64,000 nucleotides of DNA from JAPLJU01 sp036725345 (lineage in GTDB: Bacteria > Desulfobacterota > Syntrophia > Syntrophales > UBA2192). The stretch's first letter is position 1; every line of letters begins with the position of its first letter. Under the pieces are notes generated by a model, which was given only the letters and a program-made list of their open reading frames with translations, was not told the DNA's origin and made no database searches. Below, piece by piece: positions 29,067 through 38,236 of the stretch. The DNA lies in assembly GCA_036725345.1 (NCBI GenBank), contig DAIMEJ010000009.1, positions 73,656-137,655 on the forward strand, read 5' to 3'. A program made the position numbers and the translations under genes.

Positions 29067-30431
29067 ATGAAAATCATTATCGTTGGCGCCGGAGAGGTCG
29101 GGTACAACATCGCCGACGTCCTGTCCAAGGGGCAGGATGTCACGGTCATCGATCAGGATGAAAAAAGGCTTCAGGAGGTAGCGGAAAAACTCGACGTGCT
29201 CACCGTTCACGGAAAAGGGAGCAGCCCCCAGATCCTGAGAAAAGCGGGACTGGATTCAGCCGACATGGTCATCGCCGTCACGAACAGTGATGACACGAAC
29301 ATGGTGGCCTGCCTTCTTGCCTCCAGTCAGTCGAATGTCGCCTACAAGGTGGCCCGGATCCGCAATCCCGAACTGGATGCGACATCCGCCATCTTCGACA
29401 GGGAGCACCTCAACATCGACCTCTGCATCAACCCGGAGCGCGAGGCGGTGAAAAACGCCCTGAATCTCATCGACTATCCCGGCGCCACGGAGATCATCGA
29501 TTTCGTAGACGGCCGGGTCAAGCTGATCGGCTTTGTGGTCAACGAGGATTGCCCCGCCGTTGATAACAGCCTGCGGTCCATTCGCATGTTTTATCCGCAG
29601 ATCAAGGCTCTGGTCACCTCCATCATCCGCAAGGAAAAACTGATAGAGCCGACGGGCAGCACAAGGATACTCGCGGGCGATTACGTCTTCGCGGTGACCG
29701 CCTCGGGCCAGCTGCGCGAGTTGCTCCAGGTATACGGCAAGAGCAGCGAGGCGCTGAAGCGGATCTTCATCATGGGCGGGGGAAACACGGGTTTCATGCT
29801 GGCGGAAGCGCTGCAAAAGCGCGGACTGCCGACGAAGCTCATCGAAAAGCGTCATGCAAGATGCGAGGATCTCGCCTCCCTGCTGGAGAAGGTGACGGTC
29901 CTGCACGGCGACGGGACGGACCAGGAACTCCTGAAGGAGGAGAACATCCAGGAAACGGACTGTTTCATCGCCGTCACCGACAACGAGGAGGCCAATATCC
30001 TCGGGGCCCTCCTGGCCAAGAGGCTTGGGGCAAAGAAATCCGTCGCCCTGATCAACCGCGTGGAGTACATGCCGCTCATCTCCACCGTCGGCATCGAAGG
30101 CGTCATCAACCCGAGGCACGCGGCCGTCAGCAAAATCCTGAACTACGTCCGCAAGGGGAAGATCGTCTCGGCCACGCCCCTCCACGACGAACGCGTCGAG
30201 GCCTACGAGGCCATTGCGCTCGAAACAGCGGACATCACCGACCGGCCCATCAAGGACATCAAGTTCCCCCCGGGGACCATCGTCGGGGCGATCATACGAA
30301 AGGATGAAATTTTGATCCCCGACGGTGATTCCGTCATCCGTCCCGACGACCACGTGATCATTTTTACCTTCCGATCGACCGTCCCGAAGCTGGAAAAAAT
30401 GCTGACCGTCAAGCTGGACTATTTCGAATGA
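29067..30431 (+). CDS. trkA: Trk potassium uptake regulator TrkA
   Basis: Cytosolic NAD(H)-binding gating subunit of the Trk potassium system. The 454 residues hold two RCK units: KIIIVGAGEVGYNIADVL (2-19) and IFIMGGGNTGFMLAEAL (about 234-250), each followed by a TrkA_C-like segment. Its last codons overlap the trkH start by 4 bases. Confidence 0.96.
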   Translation: MKIIIVGAGEVGYNIADVLSKGQDVTVIDQDEKRLQEVAEKLDVLTVHGKGSSPQILRKAGLDSADMVIAVTNSDDTNMVACLLASSQSNVAYKVARIRNPELDATSAIFDREHLNIDLCINPEREAVKNALNLIDYPGATEIIDFVDGRVKLIGFVVNEDCPAVDNSLRSIRMFYPQIKALVTSIIRKEKLIEPTGSTRILAGDYVFAVTASGQLRELLQVYGKSSEALKRIFIMGGGNTGFMLAEALQKRGLPTKLIEKRHARCEDLASLLEKVTVLHGDGTDQELLKEENIQETDCFIAVTDNEEANILGALLAKRLGAKKSVALINRVEYMPLISTVGIEGVINPRHAAVSKILNYVRKGKIVSATPLHDERVEAYEAIALETADITDRPIKDIKFPPGTIVGAIIRKDEILIPDGDSVIRPDDHVIIFTFRSTVPKLEKMLTVKLDYFE

Positions 30432-31879
30432 ACCTCAAAAACGTCCTTCACATCCTGGGGCTCTTTCTCTTCTTCCTCGGCCTCACCATGGTCCCCGCCA
30501 TGGTCATCTCCTTCTATACGGAAGGCGGGGATCTCCAGTCCCTGGCGGCCTCCTTTTTTATCACCAGCGGCGCGGGCTTTCTTCTCGCGCTCCTCTTCGA
30601 GAAGAGCGAGGAGAGAATCTCCCTCACCCGCCGGGAGGGCTTTCTCATTGCCACCTTGGGCTGGGTTTTCGCGGCGGCCTTCGGGGGGCTGCCTTTCCTG
30701 ATTCACGGTGCCGCGCCCACCTTTACCGACTCTTTTTTCGAAACCATGTCGGGTTTCACGACAACGGGCGCTTCCGTCATTTCGGGTCTGGATCACCTCC
30801 CGCGGGGTCTTCTTTTCTGGCGGGCCTTCACCCAGTGGCTGGGCGGGATGGGGATCATCGTCCTTGCCATCGCCGTCCTCCCTGTCCTCGGCGTGGGCGG
30901 TATGCAGCTCTACAAGGCCGAGTTGCCCAGTCCCGTGAAGGATAAGATTACCCCCAGGGTCGTCGATACGGCCAAACTCCTCTGGGGTGTCTACGTCCTC
31001 ATCTCCCTGGTGCAGTTTTTCCTTTTGATGTTCGGAGGGATGAGCGCCTTCGATGCCGCCTGCCACACCTTTGCAACCATGGCCACGGGCGGTTTCGGCA
31101 ATTACGATGCCAGCATCAGCCACTTCCAGAGTATCTACATCGAAGGGGTTATCATCTTCTTCATGGCCGTTGCCGGGATGAACTTCGCCCTTCACTACCG
31201 CCTCCTCACGGGGGACGTAAAAAGCTTCCTCAAAGACAGTGAGCTCCACTTCTACCTCATAGTCATTCTTGTAGCCACAGCCATCATCACCGTCGATATT
31301 CACCTGAGTCTCTTCTACTCCCTCGAGAAGGCGCTCCGCGCTTCCCTGTTCCAGGTGGTCTCCATCATGACCACCACGGGGTTTGTCACGGACAACTTCG
31401 ACAAGTGGCCCCTTCCCTCCCGGATCATTCTCCTTCTGCTCATGTTCATCGGCGGCTGTGCCGGCTCCACGGGCGGCGCCATCAAGTGCCTGCGGATCCT
31501 CCTCATCATCAAGCATAGCTACCTGGAATTCTACCGCCTCATCCACCCCCACGCCGTAGTGGTGGTTAAACTGGGGAGACATATCGTTCCCGCCGACATC
31601 ATGGCAAGTATCCGGAGCTTCTTTTTCCTCTACATATCGACGGCTGTCGCGGCGACCCTTTGCCTGGCCTTCCTGGGGCTCGACCTCATCAGCGCCTTCT
31701 CGGCCGTGGCGACCACGCTGGGGAACGTCGGCCCGGGTCTCGGCATGGTCAATCCCCTGTCAAACTTCTTCGAGGTCCCCCAGGCGGGCAAGTGGATCCT
31801 CTCCTTCTGCATGCTCCTGGGACGGCTTGAAATCTTTACGGTTCTCGTCCTTCTCATTCCCGATTTCTGGAAAAAATAG
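30428..31879 (+). CDS. trkH: Trk potassium uptake channel TrkH
   Basis: Membrane channel subunit for potassium. The 483-residue protein has many hydrophobic helices and the pore-loop signatures MSGFTTTGASV, MATGGFGNYD, MTTTGFVTDN and TTLGNVGPGLG, corresponding to four selectivity-filter repeats. Translationally coupled to trkA. Confidence 0.96.
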   Translation: MNLKNVLHILGLFLFFLGLTMVPAMVISFYTEGGDLQSLAASFFITSGAGFLLALLFEKSEERISLTRREGFLIATLGWVFAAAFGGLPFLIHGAAPTFTDSFFETMSGFTTTGASVISGLDHLPRGLLFWRAFTQWLGGMGIIVLAIAVLPVLGVGGMQLYKAELPSPVKDKITPRVVDTAKLLWGVYVLISLVQFFLLMFGGMSAFDAACHTFATMATGGFGNYDASISHFQSIYIEGVIIFFMAVAGMNFALHYRLLTGDVKSFLKDSELHFYLIVILVATAIITVDIHLSLFYSLEKALRASLFQVVSIMTTTGFVTDNFDKWPLPSRIILLLLMFIGGCAGSTGGAIKCLRILLIIKHSYLEFYRLIHPHAVVVVKLGRHIVPADIMASIRSFFFLYISTAVAATLCLAFLGLDLISAFSAVATTLGNVGPGLGMVNPLSNFFEVPQAGKWILSFCMLLGRLEIFTVLVLLIPDFWKK

Positions 31880-31888
31880 GATTGAAAG

Positions 31889-31915
31889 TCCCCTCCGCCT
31901 GTGTTAGGGGATTTT
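31889..31915 (+). terminator. Probable terminator between trkH and leuS
   Basis: Stem TCCCCT/AGGGGA with an 11-base loop followed by TTTTAA, 10 bases after the trkH stop. Moderate strength. Confidence 0.5.
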
Positions 31916-31940
31916 AACCTTCCTTCCGACGGAGAAACCC

Positions 31941-34523
31941 ATGACAAGAAAATATAACCCCCACAACATCGAAGAAAAATGGCAGAAGCGCTGGGAAGCG
32001 GACCGGATCTTCAAGGTCACCGAGGACCCTTCCAGGAAGAAATACTACCTTCTCGAGATGTTCCCCTACCCCTCGGGCAGGATCCACATGGGGCACGTGA
32101 GGAATTACACCATCGGGGATGTGGTCGCCCGCTACAAGCGGATGAGGGGGTTCAACGTCCTCCATCCCATGGGGTGGGACGCCTTCGGGATGCCGGCGGA
32201 AAACGCCGCCATCGAGCACGGGATCCATCCGGCGGTCTGGACGAACGAGAACATCGACAACATGAAAAAACAGCTCAAGCGGATGGGCTTCAGCTACGAC
32301 TGGGACCGGGAGCTCTCCACCTGTGAACCCGCCTATTACAAGTGGGAGCAGCTTTTTTTCCTGTGGATGTACGAGAAGGGACTGGCCTACAAGAAAGGCT
32401 CCTCGGTGAACTGGTGTCCGAGCTGCGCGACGGTGCTCGCCAACGAGCAGGTGGAAGCCGGCCAGTGCTGGCGATGCAGCAGCGTGGTGGAGGAAAAATT
32501 CCTCGAGCAGTGGTTCTTCCGCATCACGGCCTACGTGGACGAGCTTTTGGAATACTGCGACAGGCTTCCCGGCTGGCCGGAGCGTGTCATCACCATGCAG
32601 AAAAACTGGATTGGCAGGAGCACCGGCGTCGAGATCACCTTCCCCATGGCGGACGGCAAGGGCGACATCAAGGTCTTCACGACGAGGCAGGACACCATCT
32701 ACGGCGCCACCTTCATGCTCATCGCCGCCGAGCACCCGCTCGTCATGGAACTCGCCAGGGGCAAAGCCATCGAGAAGGACGTCGTGGCATACGTCGAGAG
32801 GGTCAAGAAACAGGACAAGCTCATGCGGACCTCCGACTACTACGAGAAGGAGGGCATCTTCCTGGAAAGTTACTGCCTGAACCCCGTGACAGAGAAGAAG
32901 ATGCCCATTTACGCCGCCAACTTCGTCCTGGCCGACTACGGGACGGGGTGCGTCATGGCCGTGCCGACCCATGACCAGCGCGATTTCGAGTTTGCCGAGA
33001 AATACCGCCTCCCCATGATCGTCGTCATCCAGAACCCGAAGGCCCCCCTCGACGCCAACGGGATGGCCGAAGCCTACGTGGAGGAGGGCATCCTGGTCAA
33101 CTCAGGCCCCTTCAACGGCATGAAGAACACGGAGGCGATGGACGCCATCGCCAGGCATCTCGAATCCGTCGGCCGCGGGAAGCCCACTGTCCAGTTCCGC
33201 CTCCGCGACTGGGGCATCTCGCGGCAGAGATACTGGGGTGCCCCCATCCCGGTCATCTACTGCGACAAGTGCGGTGTCGTGCCCGTGCCGGAAGCGGATC
33301 TGCCCGTGGTCCTTCCCCACGACGTGGAAATCAAGGGAGAGGGGGGCTCCTCCCTGGAAAGGCACGGAGCCTTCGTGAACACAACGTGCCCGCAGTGCAA
33401 GGGAAAAGCCCGGCGCGACACGGACACGATGGACACCTTTGTGGAGTCCTCCTGGTATTTCGACCGTTTCTGCTGCCCCGATCACGACGTGAAGCCGGGG
33501 CTCGACCGGAAGCGGACGGATTACTGGCTCCCCGTGGACCAGTACATCGGGGGCATCGAACATGCCATTCTCCACCTGCTCTATTCCCGGTTCTACACGC
33601 GCGTGCTCCGCGATTTCGGCGTCCTGGGTATCTCAGAGCCCTTCACGAATCTCCTGACCCAGGGCATGGTCTGCAAGGAGACCACTCGCTGCGCCGAGCA
33701 CGGTTACCTCTACCCCGACGAAGTCCGGGAGGGCCGCTGCACGCGTTGCGAAAAACAGGTCATTGTCGGAAAAACGGAGAAGATGTCCAAGTCCCTGAAA
33801 AACGTCGTCGACCCCGATTATCTCATCGAGAAATACGGGGCCGACACGGCGAGGGCCTTCTGCCTCTTCGCCTCGCCGCCGGAGAAAGACCTGGAGTGGA
33901 GTGACCAGGGCGTGGAAGGGTCCTTCCGGTTCCTGGGCCGGGTATGGCGAATCGTGACGGAATACCTGGAGGACATCCGGACCGTCGAGAAATTCAGCGG
34001 CCAGGCCGAGCTGGACGGGGAACTCAAAAAGCTCCGCCGTAAAACGCATCAAACGATCAAGAAAGTCACAAGCGACATCGAGGACCGTTTCCACTTCAAC
34101 ACGGCCATCAGCGCCATCATGGAACTCGTCAATACCCTCTACGGCATCCAGCGGCCCAACAGGGACAATCGCCTTGCCCTTTCCGTTGTCAAAGAATCTC
34201 TCGAGACGACGGTCACCCTCCTGTCGCCCATCGTGCCCCACATTGCCGACGAACTGTGGGAGATGATGGATCACAAGGAGTGCCTCTTTACCATCTCCTG
34301 GCCGACCTTCGAGGCGGCCATCGCCGCCGAGGAGGAGATCACCATCGTCGTGCAGGTGAACGGCAAAGTACGAGGGCGGATCACCGTCAGCGCCGACGAA
34401 TCCGACGGCAAGATCAAGGAACTCGCCCTCGCAGAGGAGCGGGCCGCAAAGTTCATCGAAGGCAAGCAGGTGGAGAAGGTCGTTTATGTGCCGAGGAAGC
34501 TAGTGAATATTGTCGTAAAATAA
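31941..34523 (+). CDS. leuS: Leucine--tRNA ligase
   Basis: Class I synthetase of 860 residues. PYPSGRIHMGHVRNY (about 46-60) holds the HIGH-type motif and KMSKSLKNVV the KMSKS loop; the CP1 editing domain lies between, with TTRQDTIYGATF. Two Cys pairs, CDKCG and CPQCKG, suggest a zinc-binding insertion. It is followed by lptE and then rpsT, a conserved block in deltaproteobacteria. Confidence 0.97.
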   Translation: MTRKYNPHNIEEKWQKRWEADRIFKVTEDPSRKKYYLLEMFPYPSGRIHMGHVRNYTIGDVVARYKRMRGFNVLHPMGWDAFGMPAENAAIEHGIHPAVWTNENIDNMKKQLKRMGFSYDWDRELSTCEPAYYKWEQLFFLWMYEKGLAYKKGSSVNWCPSCATVLANEQVEAGQCWRCSSVVEEKFLEQWFFRITAYVDELLEYCDRLPGWPERVITMQKNWIGRSTGVEITFPMADGKGDIKVFTTRQDTIYGATFMLIAAEHPLVMELARGKAIEKDVVAYVERVKKQDKLMRTSDYYEKEGIFLESYCLNPVTEKKMPIYAANFVLADYGTGCVMAVPTHDQRDFEFAEKYRLPMIVVIQNPKAPLDANGMAEAYVEEGILVNSGPFNGMKNTEAMDAIARHLESVGRGKPTVQFRLRDWGISRQRYWGAPIPVIYCDKCGVVPVPEADLPVVLPHDVEIKGEGGSSLERHGAFVNTTCPQCKGKARRDTDTMDTFVESSWYFDRFCCPDHDVKPGLDRKRTDYWLPVDQYIGGIEHAILHLLYSRFYTRVLRDFGVLGISEPFTNLLTQGMVCKETTRCAEHGYLYPDEVREGRCTRCEKQVIVGKTEKMSKSLKNVVDPDYLIEKYGADTARAFCLFASPPEKDLEWSDQGVEGSFRFLGRVWRIVTEYLEDIRTVEKFSGQAELDGELKKLRRKTHQTIKKVTSDIEDRFHFNTAISAIMELVNTLYGIQRPNRDNRLALSVVKESLETTVTLLSPIVPHIADELWEMMDHKECLFTISWPTFEAAIAAEEEITIVVQVNGKVRGRITVSADESDGKIKELALAEERAAKFIEGKQVEKVVYVPRKLVNIVVK

Positions 34524-34529
34524 GACTCA

Positions 34530-34566
34530 AGGCGCAAGGCAAAGGGCAAAGGGCAAAAGGCAAAAA
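34530..34566 (+). repeat. Short purine-rich tandem repeat before lptE
   Basis: Units of GGCAAA/GGGCAAA/GGCAAAA repeat about five times between the leuS stop and the lptE ATG. The tract replaces a normal ribosome-binding site, so unit number could affect lptE translation. Similar heptamer-like tracts are widely seen between deltaproteobacterial genes. Confidence 0.6.
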
Positions 34567-34569
34567 GAA

Positions 34570-35121
34570 ATGACAGTCAAGTCGGATTTCAAAAAGGCGG
34601 CGGGATATTTGCTGTTTCTCGCCGTCTTTTGCGCCATGTTCCTGGCAGGGGGGTGCGGATACCACTTCTCCCAGGGCGGGGAGCATATCGCCGCGGATAT
34701 CCGCCGGGTTTACGTGGACAACTTCACCAACGAAACCAGCGAAGCCTACGTGGAAAATTACATTCGAAACGGGTTCATCGAGCAATTTCGCAGGTCGACC
34801 CGCTTCCGAATCACCGACGGGAAAGAAACGGCTGATGCCGTACTGACGGGCAGCATCAAGAATATACGAATGACGCCTCTGGCCTCCGACCAATTCGACA
34901 AGGCCACGGTCACCCGCGTCTGGATGGTTGTCGGGATTCAATTTAAAGAGAGGCAGGGCGGGAAAACAATCTATGTCAACCCCAATTTGACGGGCGACCA
35001 ATCTTATTCGGTGGACCCCTCGGACACCAACAGGACCTCGATCAATAAATCGGCGGCCCTCCAGAAACTCTCCTTCGACCTCGCGGAAAAGGGTTACGGG
35101 CTGATCCTGTCGGGTTTTTAG
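34570..35121 (+). CDS. lptE: LPS-assembly lipoprotein LptE
   Basis: Outer-membrane lipoprotein that plugs LptD for lipopolysaccharide insertion. The 183 residues have a hydrophobic signal (about 12-28) ending at FLAGGC with lipidated Cys29, then the family start GYHFSQGG and a mixed fold with YVDNFTNETSE. It is placed after leuS as usual. Its stop overlaps the rpsT stop by 4 bases (convergent). Confidence 0.9.
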   Translation: MTVKSDFKKAAGYLLFLAVFCAMFLAGGCGYHFSQGGEHIAADIRRVYVDNFTNETSEAYVENYIRNGFIEQFRRSTRFRITDGKETADAVLTGSIKNIRMTPLASDQFDKATVTRVWMVVGIQFKERQGGKTIYVNPNLTGDQSYSVDPSDTNRTSINKSAALQKLSFDLAEKGYGLILSGF

Positions 35122-35381
35122 CCCAGTGGATTGACCTTTCGGGTCAGTCTCGATATCTTCCTGGACGCCGTGTTCTTGTGCAGTACGCCCTTTGAAGCCG
35201 CTTTGTCGATGACGACGATGGCTTCGGCCAGGGATTTCCGGGCGTCATCATTCTTCTTACCCTCCACTGCGCCGAGTACATCCTTCACCCGGGTCTTTAC
35301 GCCGGACTTCACGGCCGCGTTTCTCTGCCGTCTCTTTTTGTTCTGCCGCGCCCTTTTTTCCGCAGACTTGTGTGTTGCCAA
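35118..35381 (-). CDS. rpsT: 30S ribosomal protein S20
   Basis: An 87-residue helical, Lys/Arg-rich protein reading MATHKSAEKRARQNKKRRQRN, typical of S20, with the C-terminal IDKAASKGVLHKNTASRKISRL. Monocistronic, with its own promoter at 35423-35449. Confidence 0.97.
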   Translation of the reverse strand: MATHKSAEKRARQNKKRRQRNAAVKSGVKTRVKDVLGAVEGKKNDDARKSLAEAIVVIDKAASKGVLHKNTASRKISRLTRKVNPLG

Positions 35382-35422
35382 AAAAGTCCCTCCCTACAAC
35401 AGTTTGGTGACGAGTCGGTTCA

Positions 35423-35449
35423 TTTATATCACTTTGAAAACCCTGTCAA
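35423..35449 (-). promoter_or_regulatory. Promoter of rpsT
   Basis: Minus strand TTGACA (35444-35449) and TATAAA (35423-35428), spacer 15 bases, 42 bases from the rpsT start codon. Strong hexamers, slightly short spacing. Confidence 0.55.
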
Positions 35450-35472
35450 GCACTAAAAGGCCGACGAAGCGC

Positions 35473-36213
35473 TCATCCGTCGAGAGCCCTGTAAACCGTG
35501 AAAAGGCCCAGGCACCCGAGGAATATCAGGACGATACGGCGGTAGCCCTCTTCCCGGACCATGCCGTAAAAATGAGAGCCCACGAGCGTTCCGACGACGA
35601 CGGCAGGCAGGGACAGGACGAAGAGTTTGATCACCGTCCCCGTGGTCAGCCCGTTGGCGGCCTGAACAAATACAACGATGAGACCGGATGCGAGGAAATA
35701 GCCCTGAAGCGTGACCTTGATCTGGTCCTTCGTCCAGGGCTGGAGAGAGGTGTAGATGATGACGGGCGGTCCTGAAGCGCTCAGTGCCCCGCCCAGACAT
35801 CCGGCCAGAAAACCGTAGAGGTAGGCCCACCGTTCGCGGATGCCCTGTGGGGGTATCCTGAAGATGAGGCCGTAGAGGGCGTAACCGATGAGCACGGCAC
35901 CGAGGACGAACTGGATCAGGGCCGTGTCCAGGTGCTTTAGAAGAAAAACCCCCACGGGAACACCGAAGACCGTCCCCGCGAGCAGCGGGTAGACTCTTCG
36001 CCACTCCAGGTGCTGCCTCAACTGGATGAGCAACTGGATTGTAAGGGCAAGGGCAACAAGGGCCACCAGGGGGATGGCTGTCCTGACATCCAGAAAAAGG
36101 ATGAGAAGCGGCAGGGACAGGAGGACCGATCCAAAACCGCTCAATCCCTGGATGAAGCCCGCCAGAAAGGTCACGGCCAGAAGAAGAGCATATGTCGTCA
36201 TCTCCGCCGTCAT
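35473..36213 (-). CDS. TauE/SafE-family sulfite exporter-like permease
   Basis: A 246-residue membrane protein with about eight hydrophobic helices, opening with AGFIQGLSGFGSVLLSLPLL, the first half of the duplicated TauE/SafE motif, and GGALSASGPPVIIY in the second half. The family moves sulfur-containing or other organic anions; the substrate here is unknown. It stands alone between rpsT and ogt. The 290 bases on its upstream side contain only a small CCTGCC/GGCAGG hairpin near 36290 and no visible gene. Confidence 0.85.
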   Translation of the reverse strand: MTAEMTTYALLLAVTFLAGFIQGLSGFGSVLLSLPLLILFLDVRTAIPLVALVALALTIQLLIQLRQHLEWRRVYPLLAGTVFGVPVGVFLLKHLDTALIQFVLGAVLIGYALYGLIFRIPPQGIRERWAYLYGFLAGCLGGALSASGPPVIIYTSLQPWTKDQIKVTLQGYFLASGLIVVFVQAANGLTTGTVIKLFVLSLPAVVVGTLVGSHFYGMVREEGYRRIVLIFLGCLGLFTVYRALDG

Positions 36214-36503
36214 GAGGCAGACTCTCTACGTAACCGTTGCGCGCCCATCCCCTCTAACAGAACCCCTTTCTCATCTTTTTCGTCATCCCCTGCCGCCGGC
36301 AGGCAGGCCTTCGCAGTATGCCGAAAAAGGCGGTGACTTGCAGGACGGCCCTCCGCCGCGCGCAAGCGACAGAATTTTTACTTTCGCGGTGGAATTCGGG
36401 ACCAAAATTTACTAGGATCCAGGGCCATCCTGGTTTCAACAGAAAGGGCCGGGAGGGTCACGACACCCCTCGCCTTTCTGTCATCGATGGAGCGTGTTTT
36501 TCC

Positions 36504-37064
36504 ATGGCGGGAGAGCCCCTTTTTTTTGACATGACGGATTCCCCCTTCGGGCGGGTGGGCCTCGCCTGGACGGTAAGAAACGGCGTGTTCAGGATCCTGA
36601 GAGTGTTTCTGCCGACCCGGGACGTCCCCATGGCGGATCACATCCGCCGGAATCTCCCGGGATCAAAACGACAATCCTCGGAGGCCTCGGGGTTGATCCT
36701 CGAAGGTATCCGCCGCATGCTCCGGGGACGGGTCTTCGAATACAATCTCTCCGTTCTCGACCTCGAGTCGTGCACGGACTTCCAGCAGCGCGTTCTTCTG
36801 GAGGATCGGAAGATCCCTCGAGGCAGGGCGAGCACCTACGGGAAAATCGCCGAGCGCGTGGGTCAACCGAAAGGCGCGAGGGCCGTCGGATCGGCCCTTG
36901 CCGCGAACCCCTTTCCGCTGCTCATCCCCTGCCACCGGGTCGTGAGATCAAACGGCGACCTAGGGGGATTCCAGAGCGGGCCGCAGATGAAAAAAGCCCT
37001 CCTCGAGATGGAGGGCGTGCGATTCGACCCGGCGGGGCGTGTGGAGCCGTCCTTACTCTGGTAG
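36504..37064 (+). CDS. ogt: Methylated-DNA--protein-cysteine methyltransferase
   Basis: Suicide repair protein for O6-alkylguanine. The 186-residue reading ends in the diagnostic domain: IPRGRASTYGKIAERVG (winged helix with the Arg finger) and IPCHRVV, which holds the acceptor Cys, then GGF. The N-terminal half is a degenerate ribonuclease-like domain. The start is uncertain: the frame is open back to 36318 without family similarity, and only a weak GGAG precedes the chosen ATG. Confidence 0.88.
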   Translation: MAGEPLFFDMTDSPFGRVGLAWTVRNGVFRILRVFLPTRDVPMADHIRRNLPGSKRQSSEASGLILEGIRRMLRGRVFEYNLSVLDLESCTDFQQRVLLEDRKIPRGRASTYGKIAERVGQPKGARAVGSALAANPFPLLIPCHRVVRSNGDLGGFQSGPQMKKALLEMEGVRFDPAGRVEPSLLW

Positions 37065-37090
37065 GCGAAAAGAAATGCCCCTTTGTCTTT

Positions 37091-38236
37091 TCAGGCCTTC
37101 CTGCTCGCCTTCGCCACGGCCATGTTGTCGCGATGAATCACCTCGTCGTAGTCCTTGAAACCGAGGACCTGCATAATCTTGCCGGTCTTCAATCCCTGGA
37201 TCTTGACGAGGTCCTTTGAATTGTAATTCACCAGCCCCTTCGCAAAGACCTTGCCGTCGGTCCCGATGCAGATGACGGGGTCGCCCACATCGAAGTCTCC
37301 CTCCACTTTCGTGATCCCCGAGGGAAGCAGGCTCTTCCCCTGGCTGACGATGGCTTTCTTCGCTCCGTCATCCAGGAAGAGTTTCCCCCGTGACCGCAGC
37401 GTGAAGGCAATCCAGTACTCCCGGCTGGTCATGGGCTCCGCCGAAGGCAGAAAGAGGGTGCCCTTTTCCTTCCCCGCGAAGAGATCCGCAAGGATCCCCT
37501 TCGACTTTCCTCTCGCGATGATGTAGGGAATCCCGCAGGCTGTGACCTTCCGGGCGGCGATGACCTTGCTGCGCATGCCGCCCATTCCCACGGGATCGGC
37601 CTCCGCCGTCGCCATGGATTCTATCTCGTCGGTGATCTCGGGCACGAGCTTGATGAGCCTGGCGCGCTGCTTTCCCGTGGGATTCCGATCGTAAAGTCCT
37701 TCCGTGTTGGTGAGGTTGATGAGAATGTCCGCCCGGATGACGTTGGCGACCATGGCCGCGAGGTGATCGTTGTCGCCGAACTTGATCTCGGCAGCGGAGA
37801 CTGTGTCGTTTTCATTGATGATGGGAACGACGTTCCAGTCCATCAGCGTCGAGAGCGTGTTGCGGACGTTGATGTACCGCGCCCGGTCCGTCAGGTCACT
37901 CATGGTGAGGAGGATCTGAGCCACGTACACACTGTGCTTGCCGAAGGCGTTGGAGTAGATGCGCATCAGCCTCCCCTGACCGATGGCGGCGCAGGCCTGT
38001 TTCTGCGGCATGCTGTTGAGCTTGCCCGTGATGCCCATCCGGTGCTTGCCCGAGGCGATGGCCCCGGAGGTGACGATCACGATCTGCATGCCCCCGGACC
38101 GCAGTTTCACGATCTCGTCGACGAGCTGCTCCACAATCCCGAGGTCCACGCCGTCGGCCCCGGCCAGGACGCCGGTGCCGATCTTGATCAGGGCCCGCTT
38201 CACATTGGATACGGTTTGTTTTCTCGCCTGGCTCAT
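37091..38236 (-). CDS. proB: Glutamate 5-kinase
   Basis: First step of proline synthesis. The 381 residues comprise an amino-acid-kinase domain (about 12-262, with KIGTGVLAG near the start, VTSGAIASG and PIINENDTVS) and a C-terminal PUA domain (about 285-360). It overlaps obgE by 4 bases, the usual obgE-proB order. Confidence 0.96.
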   Translation of the reverse strand: MSQARKQTVSNVKRALIKIGTGVLAGADGVDLGIVEQLVDEIVKLRSGGMQIVIVTSGAIASGKHRMGITGKLNSMPQKQACAAIGQGRLMRIYSNAFGKHSVYVAQILLTMSDLTDRARYINVRNTLSTLMDWNVVPIINENDTVSAAEIKFGDNDHLAAMVANVIRADILINLTNTEGLYDRNPTGKQRARLIKLVPEITDEIESMATAEADPVGMGGMRSKVIAARKVTACGIPYIIARGKSKGILADLFAGKEKGTLFLPSAEPMTSREYWIAFTLRSRGKLFLDDGAKKAIVSQGKSLLPSGITKVEGDFDVGDPVICIGTDGKVFAKGLVNYNSKDLVKIQGLKTGKIMQVLGFKDYDEVIHRDNMAVAKASRKA

